A DNA stretch of 64,000 bases from Oleiharenicola sp. (lineage in GTDB: Bacteria > Verrucomicrobiota > Verrucomicrobiia > Opitutales > Opitutaceae): positions 1 to 64,000 of the forward strand of contig JANYDW010000013.1 in the NCBI GenBank assembly GCA_025363455.1. Reading direction: 5' to 3'. Positions within the stretch are counted from its first letter, which is position 1, and each line of letters begins with the position of its first letter. This document shows, piece by piece, positions 1 to 7,599 of this stretch. The translations under genes were made by a program, and so were the position numbers. The notes beneath the pieces were generated by a model. The model searched no databases. It saw nothing but the letters and a program-made list of their open reading frames with translations, and was not told where the DNA came from.

Positions 1-837
1 GACCTCAAGGCGTTCTTCAAATTCATCAAGGAGGACCCGCAGTTCTATTATCCCGACACCCCTGAGGGCAAAGCCGCCTATCTGAAACGCGCCAACGAGA
101 TCATCGACGAGGTGCGCCTGCGCCTGCCGGAATTTTTCGGCGTGCAACCGAAGGCCGGCCTCATCGTGAAGGAAGTCGAGCCGTTCCGCGCCGAAGGATC
201 CGCGGGCGCGTTCTACGACGAGCCCGCGCCCGACGGCAGCCGCCCCGGCACGTATTACGTGAACACGATCGAGATGCACGGCGTGCCGATCTTCGAGATG
301 GAGACGCTCGCGCACCACGAGGCGATTCCCGGCCACCACATGCAGATCGCGATCGCGCAAGAGCTCGACCACATGCCGAAGTTCCGGATGTATGGCGGCT
401 ACGTGGCCTACGCCGAGGGCTGGGCGCTCTATGCGGAGCGTTTCCCCAAGGAGTTTGGCTTTTACTCGGATCCCTACCAGGACTTCGGCCGGCTGTCCGA
501 CGAGCTGTTGCGCGCCGTGCGCCTCGTGGTCGACACCGGCATCCATGCCAAGCACTGGACCCGCCAGCAGGTGCGGGACTATTTCTTCGCCAACACGGCC
601 AACCCCGAGCGCGACGTCATCGCCGAGACCGACCGCTACATCGTGTGGCCCGGCCAGGCCTGTGGCTACAAGATCGGCCAGCTCAAGATCCTCGAGCTGC
701 GGGAACTGGCGAAGAAGGAACTCGGCGCCCGCTTCAGCCTCCGCGACTACCACGACCTCGTGCTCAAGAACGGCGCACTGCCCATGAACCTGCTCGAGGA
801 AAACGTCCGCAACTGGATCGCGAAGCAGAAGGGGTGA
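1..837 (+). CDS. DUF885 family protein, putative metallopeptidase (5' end missing)
   Basis: The frame is open from the first base of the window, so only the C-terminal 278 residues are present; family members are usually 550-600 residues. The conserved HEAIPGHH motif of the DUF885 family lies at about bases 316-339, followed by the typical AYAEGWALYAE stretch and a C-terminal G-Y-K-I-G-Q segment. The family is related to zinc metallopeptidases (a thermolysin-like HExxH helix), but the substrate is unknown. The protein ends with TGA and is followed by a small GC-rich hairpin (about 846-865). The family assignment is firm; the enzymatic role is family-level inference. No signal peptide can be judged because the start is outside the window. 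Confidence 0.9.
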   Translation, partial: DLKAFFKFIKEDPQFYYPDTPEGKAAYLKRANEIIDEVRLRLPEFFGVQPKAGLIVKEVEPFRAEGSAGAFYDEPAPDGSRPGTYYVNTIEMHGVPIFEMETLAHHEAIPGHHMQIAIAQELDHMPKFRMYGGYVAYAEGWALYAERFPKEFGFYSDPYQDFGRLSDELLRAVRLVVDTGIHAKHWTRQQVRDYFFANTANPERDVIAETDRYIVWPGQACGYKIGQLKILELRELAKKELGARFSLRDYHDLVLKNGALPMNLLEENVRNWIAKQKG

Positions 838-845
838 TGCTGTAG

Positions 846-865
846 CGGCGGTCTATGACCGCCGT
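846..865. repeat. short GC-rich hairpin after the DUF885 gene
   Basis: Eight-base arms (CGGCGGTC and GACCGCCG) are separated by TAT. There is no T tract on either strand, so it is more like the other short palindromic repeats of this window than an intrinsic terminator. Confidence 0.4.
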
Positions 866-930
866 TCTTGGCATGAACTAGCCTGTGGCAGAGCGAGTAA
901 AGCGGCTGGCGAACCCTTAGCCACAACTGA

Positions 931-1482
931 TCAGCTTGCAGCTTTGCAAAGGCAGCACACGAATTGAAGTAGCTCCTTCCCGGCAACGAACATGGCAAAG
1001 CAGACAAAGACCCAACTAGAAAGCGTTACCAACTCTTGCGCGTATCGATAACCTAACCCTTCGCCAATTTCAAGGTCTTCATCGTCGATCAGGTACTTTT
1101 TTGGCAATGTTAGGGGTTTTGTATCCAGCTCCCATTGTCTCCATATCCAGCCGACTTTTTTCCCGAGCTTTTTGTAGATCACATTTTCCGCCTGAATTTT
1201 ATCAACCGTCATAAATCCACTATAAGCGACTAATATCGCTGCGGCTATTGGCACAAAGATTTCAAATAGAGTCCCTTTCTGCTGAGACTGTATAACGAAG
1301 GCAAAGGAGGCGGCGACAAGAGCCAAGTGCACGGCCAAAAGCTTAAACTCCGTATCGCGCCTCCAGCGCATTTCGGCGCACAGGTCTCTGTAAAATTCGG
1401 GCAGATTATTGAGGTCATGAGATGGACTCACTGTTGGCGGCGAGCTGCCCTGAGAATCTGGAGACCCTGCGCTGCTATCCAT
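931..1482 (-). CDS. hypothetical membrane protein, three predicted transmembrane segments
   Basis: The 183-residue protein is not recognised. After a Ser/Pro-rich N-terminus (about 25 residues) it has two close hydrophobic segments (about residues 47-63 and 74-92, the second with the run IFVPIAAAILVAYSGF), a soluble loop rich in Lys and Trp, and a third hydrophobic segment near 152-175. The tail has three cysteines (CCLCK). This shape (a pair of helices, a loop, one more helix) recalls small SLATT-type or other effector-associated membrane proteins, but no diagnostic motif is seen. The local base composition is clearly AT-richer than the flanking genes, so it may have been acquired horizontally. 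It is convergent with the DUF885 gene. Confidence 0.6.
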   Translation of the reverse strand: MDSSAGSPDSQGSSPPTVSPSHDLNNLPEFYRDLCAEMRWRRDTEFKLLAVHLALVAASFAFVIQSQQKGTLFEIFVPIAAAILVAYSGFMTVDKIQAENVIYKKLGKKVGWIWRQWELDTKPLTLPKKYLIDDEDLEIGEGLGYRYAQELVTLSSWVFVCFAMFVAGKELLQFVCCLCKAAS

Positions 1483-1534
1483 TAAACCACTCTAGGATTC
1501 TAGCTCACGTCAGGCAAGAACACTCGCAGAGTGG

Positions 1535-2404
1535 TCAAGGTAGCCCCAGCTCACGTTCCAGCCAGGCCACGCGGTCGGCGGCGACCTCGGGGGTGTGCAG
1601 GTCGTGGCCGGCTTCGTAGGTCGCCATCTGCTTGCGCGGGCCGGCAGCGGCGTAGAACTCGGCGGCCTTCTCGGGAGGGACGTAGAAATCCTTGTTCGCA
1701 AACTGGAAAAACATCGGGGCCGGCGCGAGTTTTGACACGAACAGCACCGGATCGATCGGGGCGAGCTGGGCCTTATAGGCTGCGAGGTCCTTCGGCTGCT
1801 GGCGGTAGAGGAACCAGTCGGCGAAGTGCGGCGTGGCGGCCATGAAGACATAGGTTTTCGCGCGCCGGTCCTGCGCACTGGCGATCATGCCGTACATCGC
1901 GCCGAAGTCATGGCCCACCAAGGCGACGCGCGCGGAATCGAGGTTCGGCTGCGTAAGCAGCAAGTCCATGGCGCGGCGCAGCTCGGTCACTTGGCGCACC
2001 GCGCGGTCATAATCCTCCTCAGGGACCCGGTTCTTATACCAGCCGGGCTCGGCCCACATCGTGTCGACCAGCAGCGAGACCACGCCGCGACCAGCGAGCG
2101 CGACGGCTTCGTCGAGGAACTCCGTGCGGTTGGTTGTCTTGGGTTCCCCGAGCCAGTGGACATAGAGGATGGCGGCGTGCGGCCCGGTGCCGGTGGCGGG
2201 GGAGACAAGATAGGCCTTCACGGGCTTGTCCGCCGAGGTGAAAGTGAGGTCGCGTACGAGCGCGGCGCCGCGGGTCTCGAGGCCGACTTCCTGCACATTG
2301 AACGGTGCGGATTTGTCGTAGGCGAAGATCGGGTCGGGGGCGGCGGGCTCGGCGGCGGGAGCGGAGATGGCAACGAGAGCCAGCAAACCCACGCCAGCCG
2401 TCAT
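1535..2404 (-). CDS. dienelactone hydrolase-like alpha/beta hydrolase, secreted
   Basis: This is an alpha/beta-hydrolase-fold protein of about 289 residues with a hydrophobic leader (residues 4-18) consistent with export. The nucleophile elbow reads GHDFG (normally GxSxG), with Asp in place of Ser or Cys, which is unusual. A late His in the segment AGHDLHTPE could be the catalytic His. Upstream, YVHWLGEP matches the oxyanion-hole region. The frame continues further upstream to 2548, but that part is a translated palindromic repeat (2401-2491). The ATG at 2404 lies in the outer arm of that repeat (CAGGATGAC), so the repeat appears to supply the start codon. Function is inferred from the family only; the Asp at the elbow makes activity uncertain. 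Confidence 0.75.
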   Translation of the reverse strand: MTAGVGLLALVAISAPAAEPAAPDPIFAYDKSAPFNVQEVGLETRGAALVRDLTFTSADKPVKAYLVSPATGTGPHAAILYVHWLGEPKTTNRTEFLDEAVALAGRGVVSLLVDTMWAEPGWYKNRVPEEDYDRAVRQVTELRRAMDLLLTQPNLDSARVALVGHDFGAMYGMIASAQDRRAKTYVFMAATPHFADWFLYRQQPKDLAAYKAQLAPIDPVLFVSKLAPAPMFFQFANKDFYVPPEKAAEFYAAAGPRKQMATYEAGHDLHTPEVAADRVAWLERELGLP

Positions 2405-2491
2405 CCTGATCCCGCGGCCGCGGGAGAAGGATCCAAGGGAAAGGCGCGCGCCTATCTTTCCTCTTGGATTCTTCGCTGCGCTCAGAATGAC
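2401..2491. repeat. palindromic repeat, GGATCC family (copy 1)
   Basis: This is an imperfect palindrome with arms TCATCCTGAT...GAAGGATCC and GGATTCTTCGCTGCGCTCAGAATGACA. The same arms occur at 16024-16108 and, perfectly, at 48590-48670. Its left end overlaps the start codon of the hydrolase gene on the minus strand. Confidence 0.75.
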
Positions 2492-2620
2492 ATGCTGGGA
2501 GAGTGAATGGGGGGGCGAGAATTTCATGGCGTCAGGCTGGGTTAACACCGCCGGCGGGGCAATCCCGTCGCGATGAACGGGCGGATTCGAGCGGTGACCG
2601 GCATGACTTCCTCTGCCTCA

Positions 2621-2751
2621 CACACCCCATCGCTTCGCCCGCCTTCGCTTCGCTTCGGCGAGGCAAGCGCCACCCCTCTCCAGAGGGGACCCAAACCTAC
2701 GCTGACGAAGTTCCCCTCTATCAAGAGGGGTGCCCGCAGGGCGGGGTGTGT
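2621..2751. repeat. palindromic repeat, CACACCCC/CCCCTCT family (copy 1)
   Basis: Outer arms CACACCCC and GGGGTGTG enclose inner arms CACCCCTCTCCAGAGGGGAC and CCCCTCTATCAAGAGGGGTG. Related copies lie at 14947-15050, 39983-40081 and, truncated, 44612-44692. Together with the GGATCC-family repeat it fills the 370 bp between the hydrolase and the RNA methyltransferase; no gene is supported there. Confidence 0.8.
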
Positions 2752-2775
2752 CGTCTGGAAAAACGTCACGGACGG

Positions 2776-3576
2776 TCAGCGTGTGACCCGCCGCAGGTTG
2801 TCGCACACGATGGCGGCGGCCACGGCGGCGTTGAGGGACTCGGCCCCGCCGAATTTCGGGATTGTAACGTAATACGTTACAAGTGGCCGGAGAGCTTCTG
2901 ATATTCCGCGGCCCTCGCTGCCGATGACGACGACGGCGTCGCGGAGTGGCTTGAGCGCGTGGACGTCCTCGCCGCTCAGGTCACAGCCGAGCACGGGAAC
3001 CGTCACTCCCGCCAGCGCCTCGGCGAGCGGGATGGTGTGCACCTTGACGCGGGCGAAGGAGCCCATGCTGGCGTTGATGACCTTTTGGGAGAACAGGTCG
3101 GCGCAGTCGGGCGAGAGCAGCACGCGGTCAAAGGCGAACCAGTCGGCGATGCGCAGCAGCGTGCCGACGTTGCCGGGGTCCTGGATGCCGTCGAGCGCGA
3201 GGGTGAGACCGCGATTGGCCGCGCCCGGCGCAAGCGGATTGCGGCTGATTTTTCCCACCGCCAGCACGGTGGCCGGAGTGGGGTAGTGGCTGAGGCGCGC
3301 CATCTCGGCGGGAGTGACGGTAACGAGGTAGGGCGCGGATTCCGTCTTGTCCGTCGAAGCCTTGGCGAAGTCGGATCCGCGCCGGACGGCGGCGAAGGGA
3401 CTCGCCGCCCTACCAGCCCATTCTTCCGTCGCATAGATCTCCGCGAACGGAAAACCCGCGGCCAACAGTTCGCCCACGACTTTCTCGCCTTCCACCACGA
3501 ACAGCCCGAGTGCCTCGCGGTGCTTCTTTTCCTGCAAGGAGCGCAGGCGGGCGAGGTCGGCTTTCGCGAGGGGCAT
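2776..3576 (-). CDS. TrmH/SpoU-family RNA 2'-O-methyltransferase
   Basis: A SAM-dependent 2'-O-methyltransferase of tRNA or rRNA with an alpha/beta-knot (SPOUT) fold. The N-terminal substrate-binding part (LQEKKHREALGLFVVEGEK) is typical. The SpoU motifs are all visible: motif 1 LDGIQDPGNVGTLLRIADWF with its conserved Asn and Arg, motif 2 VIGSEGRGIS, and motif 3 IPKFGGAESLNAAVAAAI (Ser-Leu-Asn of the cofactor pocket). Length (266 residues) is near normal, but residues 55-83 are a translated palindromic repeat (3328-3413) inserted in frame between the N-terminal domain and the knot domain. RlmB-like or TsnR-like specificity cannot be decided from sequence. Confidence 0.9.
   Translation of the reverse strand: MPLAKADLARLRSLQEKKHREALGLFVVEGEKVVGELLAAGFPFAEIYATEEWAGRAASPFAAVRRGSDFAKASTDKTESAPYLVTVTPAEMARLSHYPTPATVLAVGKISRNPLAPGAANRGLTLALDGIQDPGNVGTLLRIADWFAFDRVLLSPDCADLFSQKVINASMGSFARVKVHTIPLAEALAGVTVPVLGCDLSGEDVHALKPLRDAVVVIGSEGRGISEALRPLVTYYVTIPKFGGAESLNAAVAAAIVCDNLRRVTR
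3328..3413. repeat. GTAGGGCG-family palindrome with a nested repeat, inside the RNA methyltransferase gene
   Basis: Its reverse complement begins and ends like the 54-bp repeat at 13734-13787 (GTAGGGCGGCGAGTCCCTTC ... GGAATCCGCGCCCTAC) but carries about 30 extra bases in the middle (around CTTCGCCAAGGCTTCGACGG). The extra part resembles repeat pieces near 27960 and 39350. It keeps the reading frame open and encodes about 29 residues, including FAKASTDK. Confidence 0.85.
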
Positions 3577-3651
3577 GGCGGCAGCAGAGCAGGCGCGGAC
3601 CGGTTTGAAAAGCAGGCTTTCAAAAGCCGGCGGAGAAACTAGCGTTACGGC

Positions 3652-4878
3652 ATGAAACGCCTCGCCCCATTGGTCGCCATGATGCTGTGCCTTTCACTCT
3701 TGAGCCTGCCCTTGTGGGCGGCCGGGAAAACGAAGACCGAAACCTCCGCGACCAAGACCCCGGGTCTGGAACTTGCTGCCCTGGCCACGCAGGTCACAGG
3801 CATCGCAATCTCGCCGATGTTGGGGGTCAGCGCCGTGGGAGCATATCGCTGGGCACAGGCGCACACGGACGCGGAAAAGGCCGCGCTGCCCTGGTTCGCC
3901 CACCCGGAGTTCTGGGCGCTGGGACTTCTGCTGGTCTGCGCGGTGGGGGCGAAGGACGCATTGGGGGCGACGCTGCCGCCGGGCTGGAAGAAACCGCTCG
4001 ATGTCATCGAGGTGATCGAGAACAAGGCCAGCGGGCTGGTCGCGGCCGGCGCGGTCGTGCCCTCGCTCGTCACGCTGGGCTCGAAGATGATCATGCAGTC
4101 TTCTGGGTTGGGCGCGACAGTGGACCTGCACACCACTGGATTGGCCATGCTGCCGGTGGCGACCTTCGACACGAGTTGGCTGCTGAGCATCCTGATGGTG
4201 CCACTGTCGGTCGTGGTTTTCGCCGTGGTGTGGCTGTCGTCGCATGCGATCACCGTGCTCATCTTGCTCAGCCCGTGGGGCGCGATCGACGCCGTGCTCA
4301 AGGGCCTGCGCACGTCATTGCTCGGCCTCGTGACCGCTACCGCGTGGATCGACCCGGTGGTCGGCGCGACGCTGTCCGTCGTCATCATCCTGCTGGCCTG
4401 GCTGATGGCCGGCTGGGCGTTCCGGTTGACGACGTTTGGCTCGGTGTTCTGCTGGGATTTCTTCACCGTCCGGCGCAAGCGTTTCCAGTTGCTGGCGGAT
4501 GGGAACAAGGTGTTCACCGGCGACAAGCTCGAGGGGGTGCCGCAGCGCACCTACGGCCGGCTTTATCAGGCGCCGGAGGGCGGGCTGACCCTGAAGTTCC
4601 GGCCATGGCTGGTGTTGCCGGAACGCACGGCGGTCGTGCCGCGTGAGGGTCTCGTAGTCGGGCGCGGCATGTTTTACTCCGAGGTGCTCGGCCACGACGC
4701 GCAAACGGACCAGAACCACACGGTGCTGCTGCTGCCGCCGCGTTACCTCGGGCACGAGGAGCTCTTCGCCCGCACCTACCACATCTCCGGCACCTGCGAG
4801 GTCGGCTTGCGCCGCGCCTGGAGCTGGATCAGGGAAGCGGTCGGGTTCGGCGGTCCGAAGCCCGCGGTCGCAAGCTGA
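3652..4878 (+). CDS. hypothetical membrane protein with signal peptide
   Basis: The 408-residue protein has an N-terminal signal sequence (MKRLAPLVAMMLCLSLLSLP, cleavage after AxA-like LWAAG). Several hydrophobic stretches suggest an integral membrane protein: about residues 83-100, a long one near 180-225 and another at 240-262. The C-terminal 140 residues are soluble, with many charged residues and a Trp-rich end. No catalytic motif or known family is recognised. It is followed after 2 bp by the PAS protein gene on the same strand, so the two are probably co-transcribed. Function unknown. Confidence 0.75.
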   Translation: MKRLAPLVAMMLCLSLLSLPLWAAGKTKTETSATKTPGLELAALATQVTGIAISPMLGVSAVGAYRWAQAHTDAEKAALPWFAHPEFWALGLLLVCAVGAKDALGATLPPGWKKPLDVIEVIENKASGLVAAGAVVPSLVTLGSKMIMQSSGLGATVDLHTTGLAMLPVATFDTSWLLSILMVPLSVVVFAVVWLSSHAITVLILLSPWGAIDAVLKGLRTSLLGLVTATAWIDPVVGATLSVVIILLAWLMAGWAFRLTTFGSVFCWDFFTVRRKRFQLLADGNKVFTGDKLEGVPQRTYGRLYQAPEGGLTLKFRPWLVLPERTAVVPREGLVVGRGMFYSEVLGHDAQTDQNHTVLLLPPRYLGHEELFARTYHISGTCEVGLRRAWSWIREAVGFGGPKPAVAS

Positions 4879-4880
4879 CC

Positions 4881-5456
4881 ATGTTGTCCGAACTCCTCCA
4901 GGATCGGGCCGTGCGCTATGTCTCCGGCGGCATGTCGGAAACCGAACGGGGGAGTTTCGAGGTGATCCTCGGATTTCACCATGAATTGCGGGCTGAAGTG
5001 ACCGGGTTACAGGACGTGGTGGCGACGGTGGTTATGGCCGCGGTGCCGCCAGTCGCACCACCCGCGGAACTGAAGGCCCGACTTCTGAGCGCCCTCGACA
5101 GCCTGCCGCCCGTGGAGCCGGAGGGATGGGTGGCGACAGATCCGTCCGGTCTGGTCGTGTGGGTCAATTCTGCGTTCATGGCGATGTGCGGCTATTCGCT
5201 CGAGGAACTCAAGGGGCGCAAGCCCGGCGATCTCCTCCAGGGGCCGGACACCGACCCCGTCACGGTGGAGCGTATCCGCCGCGGTTTGCGGGCCCGGACC
5301 GTCTGCCGAGAGACGCTGTTGAACTATCACAAGGACGGCTCGCGCTACCGCGTGGAGGTCTGCATCGATCCCATCTTGGATGACGGGGGGCAGCCGCTGT
5401 GGTTTGTAGCCCGGGAACGGAAGCTCCCCGCCGACGAGACCTTTGCCGCCAGTTGA
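4881..5456 (+). CDS. PAS-domain protein with an anti-sigma-like N-terminus
   Basis: A 191-residue protein without an output domain. Residues 1-75 (ending PPAELKARLLSALDSL) resemble the helical cytoplasmic part of RskA/ChrR-type anti-sigma factors (short acidic start, YVSGGMSETERGSFE, then PP-x-LK-x-RLL). Residues 80-180 are a PAS domain with the PAS core WVATDPSGLVVWVNSAF and the GRKPGDLLQGPDTDP loop. The loop lacks the flavin-binding Cys of LOV domains, so blue-light sensing is not expected. The gene starts 2 bp after the stop of the upstream membrane-protein gene, which suggests a two-gene operon. A signal-sensing regulatory role is inference. Confidence 0.75.
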   Translation: MLSELLQDRAVRYVSGGMSETERGSFEVILGFHHELRAEVTGLQDVVATVVMAAVPPVAPPAELKARLLSALDSLPPVEPEGWVATDPSGLVVWVNSAFMAMCGYSLEELKGRKPGDLLQGPDTDPVTVERIRRGLRARTVCRETLLNYHKDGSRYRVEVCIDPILDDGGQPLWFVARERKLPADETFAAS

Positions 5457-5471
5457 ATCGGCTGCCGCGAC

Positions 5472-6026
5472 TTACATCTCGAGGAAGGCGCGCAGGGCCT
5501 CGAGTTTCTCCGCCCAGTAGGCTTTCATTTTCTCCGCCGCCTCGGCCGAGGGCAGCTTGGCATGCTGCGGCACGACCTGGCACTTGAGCGAGCCCTTCGG
5601 CCAGAAATTGACGCTGAGGAGGGTGTTGTCGGCCCAGAGGATGCGAATGGATTTGTGCGGCGTGGCCTTGCGGACAGTGAGCGGGGTGCGGGGCAGCCAC
5701 TGCTCGCGCAGCGAGTTCTCGCGCCACGCGGCGAAGGCCCGGCCGACCGGCGCCGCGATGGTTTTGGCGACGCTGATCTCGAATCCGTCGGGTTTCTGGT
5801 GCTTCACGCGCAGGCCGCGCGCCTGCTCGTAGCCGACGGCCACCATCTGACCCCACCAGTCGGCGAGGCGGTGAGCCCGCTGCAAGCGCTGGACGATGTC
5901 CTTGTGGGGGAGCTTGGCGGCCCCGGCCTTGTCCAGGATGCCGAGCCACTCCCGCCAGGTCTTCCCGGTGGCTTTCTTGACGGCGACGGAGCTGATTCCG
6001 CCATAATTGTCCGCCGTGCGTTTCAT
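5472..6026 (-). CDS. SRPBCC/AHSA1-like protein with an N-terminal DUF4287-like region
   Basis: The 184-residue protein has two parts. Residues 1-75 form a helical region (GKTWREWLGILDKAGAAKLPHKDI ... WWGQMVAVGYEQARGLR) seen in DUF4287-like proteins. Residues 80-180 match the START/SRPBCC fold (ISVAKTIAAPVGRAFAAW ... LSVNFWPKGSLKCQVVPQH), the fold of Aha1-like proteins that bind hydrophobic ligands. No catalytic residues can be assigned. It is convergent with the PAS-protein gene (16 bp apart). Start at the ATG encoding MKRTADNY; family assignment fair, biological role unknown. Confidence 0.8.
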   Translation of the reverse strand: MKRTADNYGGISSVAVKKATGKTWREWLGILDKAGAAKLPHKDIVQRLQRAHRLADWWGQMVAVGYEQARGLRVKHQKPDGFEISVAKTIAAPVGRAFAAWRENSLREQWLPRTPLTVRKATPHKSIRILWADNTLLSVNFWPKGSLKCQVVPQHAKLPSAEAAEKMKAYWAEKLEALRAFLEM

Positions 6027-6134
6027 CAGTGGGGTGGCAGCTTAGTCTTGAGGGCCCGGGCCTCAAGACTGATGACAGGGGGGGCCTGAATCTTTTTGTT
6101 TCCGGTCCGCTCCGAACATGCTAGGCATTGGGGC

Positions 6135-7523
6135 ATGAGCGACGAGAATGTCCCCAAGCTCCGTCTGAAGCCCAAGCTGGGGGCCGAACCTGCCGTTGCT
6201 CCACAAGCGTCCACCGCGCCGGTTGAACCGGCTCCGACACCGGCTCCGGCGCCTGCACCTGAAGCAGAAGCGCCCAAGCTCGTCCGGCTCAAGCCCAAGC
6301 TCCCTACTGCTCCCGCTCAGGAACCCGCCGCCGTTCAAGAAGCGGCTCCGGATCCCGCTCCGGCCGCTGAGCCTCCCCCTCCTACCGAGGCCACCCCGGC
6401 GGCCGCCGCCGCTGAACCGGTGCGACTCAAGCCCCGATTGACTGCTGCGCCGATGAAGGAGGCCACCCAGCCGCCAATGCCGATGAAAGAGGCGACGCGG
6501 CCGCCGATGCCGATGGCGCCTCCCGTTCCTGCCCCGGCTCCCGTGCCGGAAGCCGCGCCTGTAGCCGAGGCGGCCAAGCCCGCGTTTAAATTGGGCCTCA
6601 AGGCCAAAACGGCGACCGCGGCGCAACCTGTCGCGCCTGCGCCCGGACCGGCGCCTGCGGCAGTTGGCCCCGCGGTTCCGGTGCCGCCTCCGGCTGGGGC
6701 TGAAGCGCCCGTGCTGAATGCCCCGCCGCCACCCGCCTTCGTTGAAACCGACCGGGGCGAGGAGGGCGAACCCGCCGAAATCACCATCATGCGCAAGGCG
6801 TCGACCGCGCCGTTCACGCCGCCCAGCAAGTTTCCACCGCCCCCCGGCCTCAAGAAGGCCATGCAGGATGCCGGCGCTCAGCTGGGCAAAGGCGGGTCGG
6901 GGAAAGCCAAGCTTCCGAAGAAAAAACTCATTCTCATGGTCGGTGGCGGCATCGCCGCGCTGGTCCTGCTGGGCGGCGTTTTCGTGGTTTATCAGAAGCT
7001 GACCGCTCCGCCGCCCCCTCCGCCGCCCAAGCCCAAGATCGTCGCCAAGCCCGTGCCCAAACCGGTGGCCGCGTTGGTGGAGGAGGCCAAGCAGCAGGCG
7101 GAAGCGCCGGTCAACGAAGTCATGGGGGCTGACCCGACCGCCAAACCGGCCGAGACCAAACCGGCTGAGACAAAATCGACCGAAACGAAAACGGCGGAGA
7201 CCAAACCTGCTGGAACCAAGCCAACCGAAACGGCGGCCGCTGTGGCGGCAACACCCGCACCAAAACCGGCTGAGGAAGTAAAGCCGGCCACGCCGCCACC
7301 ACCACCGGCGCCGAGCGTCGCCTTCCGCGGCTGGGTGGAGAACCTCAAGATCAGCGGCGTGCGGGGCGGGGCCAATCCCCGCGTCTTCGTCGGGAAGAGT
7401 TCCTATCTGAAAGGCGATCTCGTGAATCCGCAGCTGGGCATTACCTTTGAGGAATATAACGACCAGACGCGCGTCCTCATCTTCAAGGACAAGACGGGCG
7501 CCCGGGTCGAGCGGCGGAACTGA
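6135..7523 (+). CDS. Pro/Ala-rich single-pass membrane protein with LRLKPKL motifs
   Basis: The 462-residue protein is not a recognised family. The first 240 residues are Pro/Ala/Glu-rich and carry four spaced variants of a basic motif (KLRLKPKL, LVRLKPKL, PVRLKPRL, FKLGLKAK). One transmembrane segment (ILMVGGGIAALVLLGGVFVV, about residues 270-290) follows. Then come a second Pro/Lys-rich linker with KPAETKPAET-like repeats and a compact C-terminal domain of about 70 residues (AFRGWVENLKISGVRGG ... RVLIFKDKTGARVERR). The topology (disordered cytoplasmic arm, one helix, periplasmic linker, small domain) is TonB- or GspC-like, but this is only analogy. ATG 6135 was chosen because the upstream in-frame start would add unrelated residues. 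Confidence 0.75.
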   Translation: MSDENVPKLRLKPKLGAEPAVAPQASTAPVEPAPTPAPAPAPEAEAPKLVRLKPKLPTAPAQEPAAVQEAAPDPAPAAEPPPPTEATPAAAAAEPVRLKPRLTAAPMKEATQPPMPMKEATRPPMPMAPPVPAPAPVPEAAPVAEAAKPAFKLGLKAKTATAAQPVAPAPGPAPAAVGPAVPVPPPAGAEAPVLNAPPPPAFVETDRGEEGEPAEITIMRKASTAPFTPPSKFPPPPGLKKAMQDAGAQLGKGGSGKAKLPKKKLILMVGGGIAALVLLGGVFVVYQKLTAPPPPPPPKPKIVAKPVPKPVAALVEEAKQQAEAPVNEVMGADPTAKPAETKPAETKSTETKTAETKPAGTKPTETAAAVAATPAPKPAEEVKPATPPPPPAPSVAFRGWVENLKISGVRGGANPRVFVGKSSYLKGDLVNPQLGITFEEYNDQTRVLIFKDKTGARVERRN

Positions 7524-7525
7524 GC

Positions 7526-7597
7526 GGTGGAGCCCGGCCTCTGGACGGGCTGGCCTTCGGTTGAGGTCAAAAACCTGCCCGGAGGTCAGGTTCCACC
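7526..7597. repeat. GGTGGAAC-family palindrome (copy 1)
   Basis: An imperfect palindrome starting GGTGGAGCCCGGCCTCTGGA and ending GGAGGTCAGGTTCCACC. The same family is at 30657-30729 and 44711-44782, with a half copy at 42661-42686. It separates two convergent genes. Confidence 0.8.
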
Positions 7598-7599
7598 TT

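Noticed and set aside
2503..2901. Open frames between the hydrolase and the RNA methyltransferase
   Set aside because: They translate palindromic repeats and the methyltransferase antisense strand; no family similarity or start signal.
4881..5456. LOV photoreceptor
   Set aside because: The QGPDTDP loop is LOV-like, but the flavin-binding Cys (GXNCRFLQ) is missing; called a plain PAS domain.
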